Shown here: piece after piece, positions 35,224-44,368 of the stretch
Layout: each line of letters opens with the position of its first letter
Position numbering within the stretch: the first letter of the stretch is position 1
Origin: Streptomyces caeruleatus
Lineage (GTDB): Bacteria > Actinomycetota > Actinomycetes > Streptomycetales > Streptomycetaceae
Reading direction: 5' to 3'
NCBI RefSeq assembly: GCF_001514235.1
Contig: NZ_KQ948924.1
Span: 299,195-363,194 of the forward strand
DNA length: 64,000 nt
Notes under the pieces: generated by a model
What the model was told of the DNA's origin: nothing
The model's input: the letters and a program-made list of their open reading frames with translations, nothing else
The model's database searches: none
Program-made: the position numbers and the translations under genes

Positions 35224-36660
35224 TCATGAGCGAGGAGCCAGCGGTGTGACGGAGACAGGGCGCCAGGTCGGGGGGCGAAGGGCCGGCACATGCGCCCCCC
35301 GTACCTCCGCGTACCCGGAGTTCGCGGCGAGCATCTTGTACCGGGCGACCCGCGGGTCGCGCTCCGCCTGCGCGCTCATGTGGGCGGCGATCATCCCGGC
35401 GACGAGGGGCGTGGCGAAGGAGGTGCCGCTCCACTGGGCGTAGCCCTCGAACATCACCTGGTCGGGCTCGGCGACGGCCCCCGACTCGCTCAACACGCCG
35501 GTGTGCCGCGGCGACAGGCAGGTGCAGGAGTAGCCGAAGCCGTAGCGGCAGGCCTCGTAGGTGGAGTGCTGGTACACGTACGGCACGGGCCCATCGAAGC
35601 CGGTGAGTGCGCTGGTGAGGCGCTCGCCGGGCGCGTACACCTTCACCCAGCCGCCGTGGTTGCTGAAGCAGGCGCCGAACTCGCCGTCGCCGCGCAGCGC
35701 TCCGACGGACAGCACGACGTCCTGGTAGTCGGGCAGGTCGGCGTAGGCGGCGGGCCAGAACGGCGTGGCGCTGCCGTTGTTTCCGGCCGCCGCGACGAGC
35801 AGGGTGCGCTGGTCGCGCAGTTCCCGCATGAAGGCCTCCACGCCGAGCAGGCCGTCGGTGCGGCCGTTGGAGGTGCCGGCGGAGAGGCTGAGGATGTCGG
35901 GCCAGCCGCCCGCGTCGACGGCCTCGAAGAGCTTCTCGCCGAACTCGGACTCCAGAATGGCGCCCACGTCCTGCAGGGTGTTGCGGACCGTGATGTCGGT
36001 GTTGGGCGCGACGGCGGCGACGAGCCCGGCGATGAAGGTGCCATGACCGACGTACTGCCGGAGCACGCCCTGCTCGTCGCACTCCTGGACCTGGAAGTCG
36101 CCCTCGGTGTGGGCGAGCAGCGGGAAGGAGCGGTAGTCGTGCATGAGGCCGGTGTCGATGACGAGGACGCCGACGGCGCTGCCCGGGTCGTGGGCGCCCT
36201 CGGCCGCCGTGGGGTTGGTGCCGTCGGCGAGCGTGGCGGGCGCGGGTTCGTCGCCGGGACAGGAGTTGACGCCCCCGGTGATCCCCACGAGGTGGTTGCG
36301 GCTGACGAGCCGTCGTCCGGCCCGGCCCTCGGTCTCCCGCAGGGCGCGCAGGGCGTGCGCGACCGTCGGGTCGCCGGCGCGGTCGCCCGTGCCGGGGTCG
36401 CCGACCTGGATCCGGGTGATGCCCGAGCGGTTGGTCCGCGGGCCCGCGCGGCGCACATGGTCCTGGACCAGGTCGGGGTCGGCGGTGAAGTGCGCGCGCA
36501 CGGTGTCCTCCACGACGCGGGCGTCCTCGCCGTCGCGGACCAGCACGTAGCCCTTCTCGTAGATGAACTCGGCGGAGTCGTCCGGTCCCATCGCGAGGGG
36601 GACGTCGGGCATGGAGCGCTGGATCTGCTCGAACTGCTCGTGGAATCGCTGTGGTGCCAT
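35224..36660 (-). CDS. Cytoplasmic S8 (subtilisin-like) serine peptidase
   Basis: A 478-residue subtilase with no signal peptide. Catalytic residues are Asp169 (VLVIDTGL), His206 (YVGHGTFIAG), Asn294/295 (AAAGNNGS, oxyanion) and Ser414 (WSGTSFATPLVAG). Residues 1-150 form a non-catalytic N-terminal region (PQRFHEQFEQIQRSMPDVPL) that does not look like a typical I9 propeptide. Intracellular location suggests processing of specific cytoplasmic targets. ATG 36660 has GGGGGAGGA upstream. Its stop overlaps a possible sigma-factor start, so it heads an operon with the sigma factor, and it diverges from the CHAT protease gene. Confidence 0.9.
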   Translation of the reverse strand: MAPQRFHEQFEQIQRSMPDVPLAMGPDDSAEFIYEKGYVLVRDGEDARVVEDTVRAHFTADPDLVQDHVRRAGPRTNRSGITRIQVGDPGTGDRAGDPTVAHALRALRETEGRAGRRLVSRNHLVGITGGVNSCPGDEPAPATLADGTNPTAAEGAHDPGSAVGVLVIDTGLMHDYRSFPLLAHTEGDFQVQECDEQGVLRQYVGHGTFIAGLVAAVAPNTDITVRNTLQDVGAILESEFGEKLFEAVDAGGWPDILSLSAGTSNGRTDGLLGVEAFMRELRDQRTLLVAAAGNNGSATPFWPAAYADLPDYQDVVLSVGALRGDGEFGACFSNHGGWVKVYAPGERLTSALTGFDGPVPYVYQHSTYEACRYGFGYSCTCLSPRHTGVLSESGAVAEPDQVMFEGYAQWSGTSFATPLVAGMIAAHMSAQAERDPRVARYKMLAANSGYAEVRGAHVPALRPPTWRPVSVTPLAPRS

Positions 36661-36769
36661 GGCGGGTCCTCCCCCTGAGGCGGCTTTCGTCAGTCAGAGC
36701 CGTGCGGTCGCCGATTGATACAGCGCCAAACCGGTGTGGCACGGTTCCGCTGCAACTACCATCCGTGGA

Positions 36770-39379
36770 GTGACAGCGGGAAGCGACTCGGTTCTCGAAC
36801 TGCTGCCGATGGTGTTCGCCGCCCCGAACGACGCGCTGGCGAGGGCGGAAGGGGTGCTCGACGCCGATCCGTCGCCGTTGCACGCCTCCGTCGCCCATCA
36901 GGTGATCGGCATCTGGCAGCGGGACTGGGGCGACATGCGCATCGCCCTGTACCACCTGCGGCGTGCCCGGGATCTCGCGGCCCGCGCGGAGTCGGCCGAC
37001 CGGGAGGCGGACGTCCTGGCCGCGCTCGGTGTCGCGCTGGTGCACGCGGGCCGCACCCAGCAGGGGCTGGCCGCGCTGGAGCGCGGGGTCGAGCGGGGCA
37101 GCGGGCACACCCGCGCGCGCGTGTTGTTCCGCCGGGCCTACGCCCGCTGGGTGCTGGGCCAGCACCGGGAGGCGCTGGAGGACGTGCGCCGGGCGATACC
37201 CGTGCTGCGGCAGATGGACGACGTGATCTGGACGGCGCGGGCGCTGACGCTGCGCGCGACCGTGCACCTGGCGCTCGGTGCGGTGGACCGGGCGGACGCC
37301 GACTTCACCGCCGCTGAGGCGCTGTGGGACACCACGGGCCAGGAGCACGACAAGGCCGACGCGGTGGAGAGCCGGGGGCTGGCCGCGTTCCGGTCGGGCG
37401 ACATCCCGGCGGCGCTGCGGCTGCTGGACGAGGCGGAGGAGCGGTACGCGAAGCTCGGCACGCCGACGTTCATGCTGAACATCCGCCGCTGCGAGGTGCT
37501 GATGGCCGCGGGCCTGGCCCCGGAGGCACTGGCCGAGGCGGACGCGGCGATCGGGGTGCTCGACGGCATCGGCGGTCAGTCCACCCGCAAGGCCGAGCTG
37601 CTGCTGGCCGCCGCGCGGGCCGCCCGGCTGGCGGGTGACGCGCACACGGCCATCGCGCGCGCCGACATGGCCGTACGGCTGTTCGCCGGGCAGCGGCGCA
37701 GCTGGTGGGAGACGCATGCCCGGCTGGTGCTGATCGAGGCGCGGGTGGCGGCCGGTCGCAGTTCGGGGCGGCTCGTGGCCGACACGGCGGCGGTCGCGGA
37801 GCGGCTGGCCTCCTTCGGCGCGCCGGCCGCGCCGGAGGCCTCGCTGCTCGCGGGCCGGATGGCGCTGGCCCTGGGCTGGCGGGCCGACGCCGAGCGGCAT
37901 CTGCGCGACGCCGCCCGCAGCAGACACAGCGGGCCGCCGCTGGCGCGGATGACGGGCTGGGCGGCGCAGGCGCTGCGGGCGCGGGCGGCCGGCTCGGGGC
38001 GCGGTGTCGTGGAGGCCTGCCGGCGTGGCCTGGACGTGCTCGACGCGCACCGGATGACGCTGGGCGCCTCGGAGCTGAGGGCACGCGCGACCGCGCAGGG
38101 CGCCGAACTCGCCGCGCTGGCCCAGCAGGCCAGCCTCGACTCCGGCAGTCCGCGTCGGCTGCTGGTGTGGAGCGAGCGCTGGCGGGCCACCGCGCTGTCG
38201 ACCCCGCCGACCCGCCCGCCGGCCGACCCGGGGCTCCAGAGCGACTTGACGGCGTTCCGGGAGATCGCGGCGCGTGCCGAGGAGGCCCGCAGCGAGGACC
38301 GGCCGATTCTGACGCTGGAGCGTGAACAGCGGCGCCTGGAGCGGGAGATCCGCGCCCGGACCCTGCACCTGCGCGGCGACGCGCCCGGCGACGGCTACCG
38401 CTTCGACCCGGGCCGGCTGCTGGAGCGGCTGGGCGAGGACGACGTACGTCTGGTCGAACTGGCGGTGCTGGACGGGCGGGTGCAGGTGCTGCTGTGCGGG
38501 CAGGGGCGGGTGCGGCGGTACGAGGCCGGGCTGCTGGCCGACGCGGAGACCGAGGCCGAGCATGTCCAGGCCGGGCTGCGGCGGCTGGCCCACCCGGGTG
38601 CGGAGGGGCGGCTCGCGGTGGTGGAGGCCGCGGGGCGGTGTCTGGAGAAGCTGCTGCTCGGTCCGGCCGCGGCCCATCTGGGTGAAGGGCCGGTCGTCAT
38701 CGTGCCGCCTGCCCGGCTGCACCGGGTGCCGTGGGCGTTGCTGCCGTCGCTGCGGGAGCGGGTGCTCAGCGTGTCGCCGTCGGCGAGCAGTTGGCTGCGT
38801 GCCCGGGAGACCGAGGCGCCGTCGGGCGGCCGGCAGGTGCTGGTGCGGGGGCCGGGTCTGGCGACGGGCGGGGCGGAGGTGCCGCACCTGGCCTGGCGGT
38901 ACGGCGGTGCTGTCGTCCTGGAGCACGCCGACGCGCGCGTGCCGCGGGTGCTGGAGGAGCTGGACGGTGCCGCGCTGGCCCATATCGCCGCCCACGGCAC
39001 GTTCCGGGCGGACAGTCCGTTGTTCTCGTCGCTGCGGATGGCGGACGGGCCGATCGTCGTGCACGACTTCGAACGCCTTGACCGCAGCCCGTACCGGATC
39101 ATCCTGTCCTGCTGCGACACCGCCCGGTTCGCCTCCGTCGGCGCCGACGAACTGCTCGGCCTGGTCACCGCCCTGCTGCCGCTGGGCACGGCGGGGGTGG
39201 TGGCGTGCACGGCGCCGGTCAACGACGCCGCGGTGGTGCCGCTGATGCTCGCGCTGCACAAGGGGCTGAGCGAGGGGCTGTCCCTGGCGGAGGCACTGCG
39301 CGACGCGCGGGCGGCGCTGCCGGGCGACGCGCTGCACCAGGCGACGGGGTGGGCGTTCTCCGCGTTCGGCGCGGCCTGA
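36770..39379 (+). CDS. TPR-CHAT caspase-like protease
   Basis: An 869-residue protein. Residues 20-420 are helical repeats of TPR type (AHVG-rich pairs such as VAHQVIGIWQRDWGDMRIAL and ALTLRATVHLALGAVDRADA). The C-terminal 350 residues are a CHAT domain (clan CD, caspase/separase fold). The catalytic His is His742 in HIAAHGTFR and the Cys is Cys782 in ILSCCDTA, so the dyad is intact. GTG 36770 is preferred. It has no SD, but TACCAT lies eight bases upstream, as for a leaderless transcript. An in-frame GTG at 36734 is an alternative. TPR-CHAT proteins are known as effectors or adaptors in bacterial conflict and type III CRISPR-linked systems. No such partner is seen here apart from the neighbouring proteases. 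Confidence 0.9.
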   Translation: MTAGSDSVLELLPMVFAAPNDALARAEGVLDADPSPLHASVAHQVIGIWQRDWGDMRIALYHLRRARDLAARAESADREADVLAALGVALVHAGRTQQGLAALERGVERGSGHTRARVLFRRAYARWVLGQHREALEDVRRAIPVLRQMDDVIWTARALTLRATVHLALGAVDRADADFTAAEALWDTTGQEHDKADAVESRGLAAFRSGDIPAALRLLDEAEERYAKLGTPTFMLNIRRCEVLMAAGLAPEALAEADAAIGVLDGIGGQSTRKAELLLAAARAARLAGDAHTAIARADMAVRLFAGQRRSWWETHARLVLIEARVAAGRSSGRLVADTAAVAERLASFGAPAAPEASLLAGRMALALGWRADAERHLRDAARSRHSGPPLARMTGWAAQALRARAAGSGRGVVEACRRGLDVLDAHRMTLGASELRARATAQGAELAALAQQASLDSGSPRRLLVWSERWRATALSTPPTRPPADPGLQSDLTAFREIAARAEEARSEDRPILTLEREQRRLEREIRARTLHLRGDAPGDGYRFDPGRLLERLGEDDVRLVELAVLDGRVQVLLCGQGRVRRYEAGLLADAETEAEHVQAGLRRLAHPGAEGRLAVVEAAGRCLEKLLLGPAAAHLGEGPVVIVPPARLHRVPWALLPSLRERVLSVSPSASSWLRARETEAPSGGRQVLVRGPGLATGGAEVPHLAWRYGGAVVLEHADARVPRVLEELDGAALAHIAAHGTFRADSPLFSSLRMADGPIVVHDFERLDRSPYRIILSCCDTARFASVGADELLGLVTALLPLGTAGVVACTAPVNDAAVVPLMLALHKGLSEGLSLAEALRDARAALPGDALHQATGWAFSAFGAA

Positions 39380-39404
39380 GACCGCGGCAGGAGGTCCGAC
39401 TCCC

Positions 39405-41264
39405 TTACGCCGACCGGGTGTCCGGCAGTGCCACCAGCCATGGCAGGGCGCCCCGGTCGCTGGCGCCGAGGCGGGCGTAGGCGCTGTACAGGTGGTTGCC
39501 GACGGTGCGGACGGACAGGGTGAGCCGCTCGGCGATCTGCCGGTTGCTCAGGCCCGCGGCCGCCAGGTCGACGATCTGCCGTTGCCGGGCGGTCAGTTCA
39601 CCGAGGACGAGCCCGGAGAGCGCGGGGGTGCGGGCGCCCTGGCAGCGGCGGGCCAGGGTGACGGCACGCGTGCGTGAGGTGCGCGCGGCGCTCGGGTCGC
39701 GGTGGGCCCGTACGGCCTGGGCGTGCGCCTCGGCGGCGAACAGCAGGAAGCCGCGCTCCTCCAGTTCACCGGCCACCCGGTCCAGCGCGTGTCCGTCAGC
39801 GCGGTCGAGCGCGTCGGCGTGCGCGGCGAAGACACCGGTCAGCCGGCCCGCGGCACGCCCGGGGGCGCCGAGGCGGACGGCGTCGTACGCGTCGTCGGTG
39901 AGAGCCTCGTCGTCCCCGTCGTCCTCGTCGCCCCCGTCGGCGGCGCCGCGGGCCGTTGCCGGCCGGGTGACCGCCCCACCCCCGTGGGAGCGGCCACCCA
40001 GGATCGTGTGCGCGGCCGGCGTGTCGCCGGACTGCGCCGCGGCGAGGGCGAGTTCGAGGCGGCAGGACGGATCGTCACCGCGCTCCCGCAGCCCCTCGCG
40101 CGCCCATGCCGCCGCTTCCCGCAGCTCCCCGCGCAGCCGCGCGAACCGGGCGCGCACGGCCGCGTATCCGGCCGGCACCGGCGTGCCCTCCCCGACCAGC
40201 CACTCCCCCACGGGCGTCGGCATGGCCCGTACGTCCGCCGCCTCGATGCGGCGGGTCAGCTCGGCCCGCTCGGCGTCGAGGGCGGGGCCGTACTGGTCCG
40301 GCGTCGGGGACAGCCGCCTCGCCCGCAGCCGGCCGGCCGCGGCCCGCAGCACCGGGCCGTGCAGGGGGTGGGCGAGGCGGACGGCGCCCTGGTCGTCGAC
40401 GTGGACCAGGGAGTCGGCCTCCAGGTGTTCCAGGGCGCGCAGCGGCAGCTCGTCCAGGTGCAGGGGCAGCGGCTCGGCGAAGGCGAGGCGTGCGAGGGTC
40501 TCGCGCTCGTCGGGGCAGCCGCGGTCGAGGACGTGTGCGGTGCGCTCGCGTACGGCCGTGGTGACCGGCACGGGGCCGCGCCACTCCCACTCGTCCGAGT
40601 CCGGAAGGCGGGTGAGGAGCCCGCGCTCGCGCGCCCCGGCCACCAGGTCGCGCAGCAGCCGCAGGTCTCCGCGGCACAGGCGGTGCAGCCGTTTCACGGT
40701 GAGCGGTTCGAGGCCGTCGCCGCCGGTTCCGCCGGCCAGCAGCAGGCCGGTCTCCTCGCGGGGCAGGGGCTCCAGGGTGAGGCGGGGCAGGAGGTCGCCG
40801 GTCCACAGCCGGGAGACCGCGACCGGGACGGGGGCGCCGTCGCTGGTGACGACCAGGAGGCGTGTGCGTCCGTGCACGGCCAGCTGGTGGACGAGGGCGG
40901 CGGAGGCGTCGTCGAGCAGATGCGCGTCGTCGACCAGAAGCAGCCGTACGCCGGACAGGTGCTGGAAGGCGCCGTGCAGGGAGGCCTGCTCGGGGACGAG
41001 GTGCGCGAACGCGGCGAAGCGGATCCCGCGGGTCTGTGGGGTGCCGACCACCCTGGCGCAGTCGCCGCCGCGGACGGCCTCGGTGACGAGGCGGGTCTTG
41101 CCGCAGCCCGCCGGGCCGGTGATCACGATGCCGTTGCGACCGGCGGTCAGGGACCCGCGGACCAGGTCGAGTTCGTCCGCCCGGCCGGTGAAGGGCCAGG
41201 GCGTGTCCAGGGTCTTCGGGTCCCGTTCGAAAGTCGTCACGGGAGTAGGAGCACGGTGACTCAC
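39405..41264 (-). CDS. STAND-like ATPase LuxR-family transcriptional regulator
   Basis: A 619-residue regulator of the LAL type, smaller than typical (about 900). Residues 50-57 are the Walker A motif GPAGCGKT, and LLLVDDAHLLDD is Walker B. A helical region follows, with an acidic low-complexity insert near residue 440 (GGDEDDGDDEAL). The C-terminal LuxR helix-turn-helix is LTARQRQIVDLAAAGLSNRQ followed by IAERLTLSVRTVGNHLYSAY. The GTG start at 41264 lacks a good SD. It lies between the CHAT gene (convergent) and the metalloprotease gene (divergent), so it is a candidate controller of either. Confidence 0.88.
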   Translation of the reverse strand: MSHRAPTPVTTFERDPKTLDTPWPFTGRADELDLVRGSLTAGRNGIVITGPAGCGKTRLVTEAVRGGDCARVVGTPQTRGIRFAAFAHLVPEQASLHGAFQHLSGVRLLLVDDAHLLDDASAALVHQLAVHGRTRLLVVTSDGAPVPVAVSRLWTGDLLPRLTLEPLPREETGLLLAGGTGGDGLEPLTVKRLHRLCRGDLRLLRDLVAGARERGLLTRLPDSDEWEWRGPVPVTTAVRERTAHVLDRGCPDERETLARLAFAEPLPLHLDELPLRALEHLEADSLVHVDDQGAVRLAHPLHGPVLRAAAGRLRARRLSPTPDQYGPALDAERAELTRRIEAADVRAMPTPVGEWLVGEGTPVPAGYAAVRARFARLRGELREAAAWAREGLRERGDDPSCRLELALAAAQSGDTPAAHTILGGRSHGGGAVTRPATARGAADGGDEDDGDDEALTDDAYDAVRLGAPGRAAGRLTGVFAAHADALDRADGHALDRVAGELEERGFLLFAAEAHAQAVRAHRDPSAARTSRTRAVTLARRCQGARTPALSGLVLGELTARQRQIVDLAAAGLSNRQIAERLTLSVRTVGNHLYSAYARLGASDRGALPWLVALPDTRSA

Positions 41265-41334
41265 CCTTGATACAGGGGTACTTGAGTAGCCCTCGACTCA
41301 GGCGCCCGGGGCGGGTCGACGGCACCCTGTTCGC

Positions 41335-42420
41335 ATGACCGCACGGTACTGCTCCCTCGCGCAGCAGTCGGTCCCCGCGTTCGCGCCGGGACTGGCCGCC
41401 GAGCGGCTGCGTGCGCTCATCGGCGGAAGCCGGATGTGGGTCAACGGCACGGTGCTGCACTACTACTTCTTCGACCGGGACGGCGACGGGTCCGTGATCC
41501 CCGACCCGGGCACCGGCCGGAGCGGGCATGTCCCGTGGGTCGGCGGCAAGGAGCAGCGGGACGTCGTGCGCGAGTGCTTCCAGGAGTGGCAGGACCTCGG
41601 CATCGGGGTGTCGTTCGTGGAGGTGGGCGAGCGGTCGGAGGCCGAGCTGCGCGTCGGGTTCCAGCTGGGCGACGGCTCCTGGTCGCACATCGGCAAGGAC
41701 GCGCTCGGGGTCGGGCTCAACGAGCGCACCATGAACTTCGGCTGGGACCTGACCGTGCCCGGGGAGCGCGGCACGGCCCTGCACGAGATCGGGCACGCGC
41801 TCGGCATGCTGCACGAGCACCAGAGCCCGTTCGCCGGGATCCACTGGGACGACGAGGCCGTGTACACCGATCTGGCGGGCCCGCCGAACTACTGGAGCCG
41901 GGACAGGACGTTCTTCAACATCCTGCGCAAGCTCGACCCGGACGAGGTCAACGGCTCCGTCTGGGACCCGCACTCGATCATGGAGTACCCCTTCTCGGCG
42001 GGGCTGATCCTGGAGCCCGAGCAGTTCCGCGCGGGCCTGAACCCGCCCGGCGTGCTGTCCAAGGCCGACAAGGAGTTCGTCCTGCGCTGGTACCCGCCGG
42101 CCGGGACGGCGGGCCCGCGCGAGCTGGTGCCGTTCCGTTCGGTGCCGCTGCGGCTCGGACCGGCGGAGCAGGCCGACTTCGTCGTCGAGCCGCCGGAGAC
42201 CCGCACATACACGCTGGGCACCTTCGGTGACAGCGACGCCGTCGTGGTGGTCTTCGAGGAACGGGACGGGGAACCCCGCTACATGACCGCCGAGGACGAC
42301 GGCGGCACCCCGCACAACGCCACCGTCCGGGCCCGCCTCGTCAAGGGCCGCCGGTATGTCGTCCGAGTGCGTCTCTATGCCAACTGGGGATCGGGGGAGA
42401 CAGCGGTCATGTGCTGGTGA
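41335..42420 (+). CDS. Metzincin-type (M12A-like) metalloprotease without signal peptide
   Basis: A 361-residue zinc protease. HEIGHALGMLH gives ligands His150, His154 and His160 with catalytic Glu151, and the Met-turn is SIMEY (Met216). That is the metzincin layout of astacins and matrixins. Residues 270-361 form a beta-rich C-terminal domain resembling bacterial pre-peptidase C-terminal domains (LGTFGDSDAVVVVFEERDGE). There is no signal sequence or propeptide (MTARYCSLAQQSVPAFAPG), which is odd for metzincins, so it probably acts inside the cell or leaves by lysis. It is divergent from the LuxR-family gene with 70 bases between. Confidence 0.85.
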   Translation: MTARYCSLAQQSVPAFAPGLAAERLRALIGGSRMWVNGTVLHYYFFDRDGDGSVIPDPGTGRSGHVPWVGGKEQRDVVRECFQEWQDLGIGVSFVEVGERSEAELRVGFQLGDGSWSHIGKDALGVGLNERTMNFGWDLTVPGERGTALHEIGHALGMLHEHQSPFAGIHWDDEAVYTDLAGPPNYWSRDRTFFNILRKLDPDEVNGSVWDPHSIMEYPFSAGLILEPEQFRAGLNPPGVLSKADKEFVLRWYPPAGTAGPRELVPFRSVPLRLGPAEQADFVVEPPETRTYTLGTFGDSDAVVVVFEERDGEPRYMTAEDDGGTPHNATVRARLVKGRRYVVRVRLYANWGSGETAVMCW

Positions 42421-42478
42421 CGGCACGGATCCGCTGACGCGCACGGACGCTGCTGTCCATGGTCCGGCGCCGGGGGAT

Positions 42479-42524
42479 GTGGCCGGGCACGCCGCCTTCG
42501 GGGGAGGGCGACGTGTCCGGCCAC
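42479..42524. terminator. Bidirectional-type hairpin between convergent genes
   Basis: GTGGCCGGGCACGCCGCC and GGCGACGTGTCCGGCCAC pair over 18 positions with two non-Watson-Crick pairs and a 10-base loop. It sits between the convergent metalloprotease and FAD oxidoreductase genes. Confidence 0.65.
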
Positions 42525-42591
42525 GCCATTTCCGGCCAACGATCGATCACCGAAGCCGAGAAGCCGGCCGAAGCCAAGCTCGGCTCTGGGG

Positions 42592-44199
42592 TCAAGCCCG
42601 CCTGACCGACAGGGCGTGGTGGAAGACGTCACGGGGGTCCCACTTCGCCTTGACGCGCTGGAGCCGGCGGTAGTTGTCGCCGAAGTACAGGGTCTGCCAG
42701 GGCGCGCCCGAGTTCCGGGCGGGGTCGGCGAGGTCGGTGTCCGGGTAGTTGACGAACGCGCCGTCGGCCGCCGCGGGTGCGCCGCCGGTGTCGGCGTACA
42801 GGTCCTCGTAGAGCTCACGCAGCCAGCCGATGTGCCGGGCGTCGTCCCGGGGGTCCTCCCATCCGTTGACGTAGAACATCTTGATGCTCGCGTCGCGGTG
42901 GGGGGTCGCGGTCGCGTCCGGTGCCACGGTGTTGACCTTGCCGCCGTGGGTGTAGAGGCTCACGCTGCCGCCCGGGTGGTCGTAGTCGGACCGGGTGAGG
43001 TGGTGGTGCAGGACGTCGATCTGCCGGTCGGTGAAACGGCGGCGCAGATAGCCGGACTTGACCTTCAGCCGGTAGACGGGCCCGGGGTCGCCCGGTGAGC
43101 CGGCCAGGGCCGCGGCCAGCCAGGACTGGTTGCGCACCGTGCGGACCGGCTGGACCTGCACACCCCGGTTGATCGCCGCGATGTGCTCGTCCAGCATCCG
43201 CTCGGCACCGGAGTCCGCCGCCACCTGCCCGATCATGAGGACGGTTCCCGACGGGCGGCGGGTCAGGGCGAGTTCGCTGTAGAGCGCGAGGTACGGCGAG
43301 TCGGGAGTGCTGTGCTGCTCGGCCCAGGCGCCGTGGTTGCGGACCAGCCGGGCGAAGGACGTCCGGTCCAGCTTCTGCCAGTCCCAGGAGACGGAGAAGC
43401 TCAGCACACCGGAGGGCGGCGCGGGCAGCAGGCCGGAGGGGTCGTCACCGTGGGCGCCGGGTGTCCGGAACCAGTAGCGGGTGACGATGCCGAAGGTGCC
43501 GCCCCCGCCTCCGGTGTGCGCCCACCACAAGTCCCGGTACGGATCGGCGGGTTCACGGGTTGCCACCACACTGCGCGCCCTGCCGCCACGGTCCACGACG
43601 ACCACCTCGACCGCGTACAGATGGTCCACGGACAGACCCATCAGCCGGGACAGCGGGCCGTAGCCGCCGCCCAGGACATGGCCGCCGACGCCGACGTCGG
43701 CACACCAGCCGGCCGGGATCGTCACGCCCCAGCCGAGATACAGCCTGCGGTACACCTCGCCCAGCAGCGCGCCGGCCTCGACGGCGAAGGCGCGCCGGCC
43801 CGGGTCGTACGAGACGGCCGTCATAGCGGACATGTCGACGACCACCTCGACGGCCGGGTCGGCGACGAAGTTCTCGAAGCCGTGGCCACCGCTGCGGACC
43901 GTGATCCGCCGCCCGCTGTCGACTGCCTGCTGCACGGCCCGTACGACATGCGCCGTCGTGCCGGCCACCCACACGTGCTCCGGGCTCCCCACGAACCGGC
44001 GGTTGTAGCCCCGGGACGCCAGCGACCGGTACCGCGGCTCGCCTCGTCCGACCATGGCCGGTCCGGGAGGGGGCGGCAAGGACGTCCCGTCCTCGGCCGC
44101 CGCCGCCGTGAGACCTGTGCCCAGCCCGGGCGCCACGACCCCCGCCGTCGTGGCGACCACGCCGCCGCGCAGCACGTTCCTTCGACTCAATGCGCTCAT
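42592..44199 (-). CDS. Tat-exported FAD-linked oxidoreductase (BBE family)
   Basis: A 535-residue berberine-bridge-type flavoprotein. The N-terminus has a twin-arginine signal (SRRNVLRGGVVATTAG). The PCMH FAD domain contains RSGGHGFENF, with the His for 8-alpha FAD linkage. GWCADVGVGGHVLGGGYG carries the Cys for a second, 6-S-cysteinyl link, so FAD is probably bicovalent. The C-terminal BBE segment (YFGDNYRRLQRVKAKWDPRD) is present. Such enzymes oxidise sugars or tailor natural products, and many stand alone outside biosynthetic clusters, as here. ATG 44199 is preceded by GAGGAGA. Confidence 0.92.
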   Translation of the reverse strand: MSALSRRNVLRGGVVATTAGVVAPGLGTGLTAAAAEDGTSLPPPPGPAMVGRGEPRYRSLASRGYNRRFVGSPEHVWVAGTTAHVVRAVQQAVDSGRRITVRSGGHGFENFVADPAVEVVVDMSAMTAVSYDPGRRAFAVEAGALLGEVYRRLYLGWGVTIPAGWCADVGVGGHVLGGGYGPLSRLMGLSVDHLYAVEVVVVDRGGRARSVVATREPADPYRDLWWAHTGGGGGTFGIVTRYWFRTPGAHGDDPSGLLPAPPSGVLSFSVSWDWQKLDRTSFARLVRNHGAWAEQHSTPDSPYLALYSELALTRRPSGTVLMIGQVAADSGAERMLDEHIAAINRGVQVQPVRTVRNQSWLAAALAGSPGDPGPVYRLKVKSGYLRRRFTDRQIDVLHHHLTRSDYDHPGGSVSLYTHGGKVNTVAPDATATPHRDASIKMFYVNGWEDPRDDARHIGWLRELYEDLYADTGGAPAAADGAFVNYPDTDLADPARNSGAPWQTLYFGDNYRRLQRVKAKWDPRDVFHHALSVRRA

Positions 44200-44368
44200 C
44201 ACGTCTCCTCGCGTCCGCCCATCTGTCCGTCCGTCACGAAGCTAGGTCGCGAAGGCGGCGAGCGCAGTCGGCCCAGCCCCCCGGTCAGGGTGGTGCCAGC
44301 ACCCGGGTCCGGCCCCGCGCACGGAAATTCGGATGCCCGGGCGCGGTGGCCGGCAGTACGGTCCCGGC

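Noticed and set aside
36770..39379. CHAT gene as part of a type III CRISPR or gasdermin defence locus
   Set aside because: No cas, gasdermin-like or CRISPR element in the window; only the protease and sigma neighbours are seen.
42592..44199. BBE oxidoreductase as part of a biosynthetic gene cluster
   Set aside because: No polyketide, peptide or terpene core genes are present in the window; neighbours are a terminator-separated protease and a methyltransferase on the other strand.
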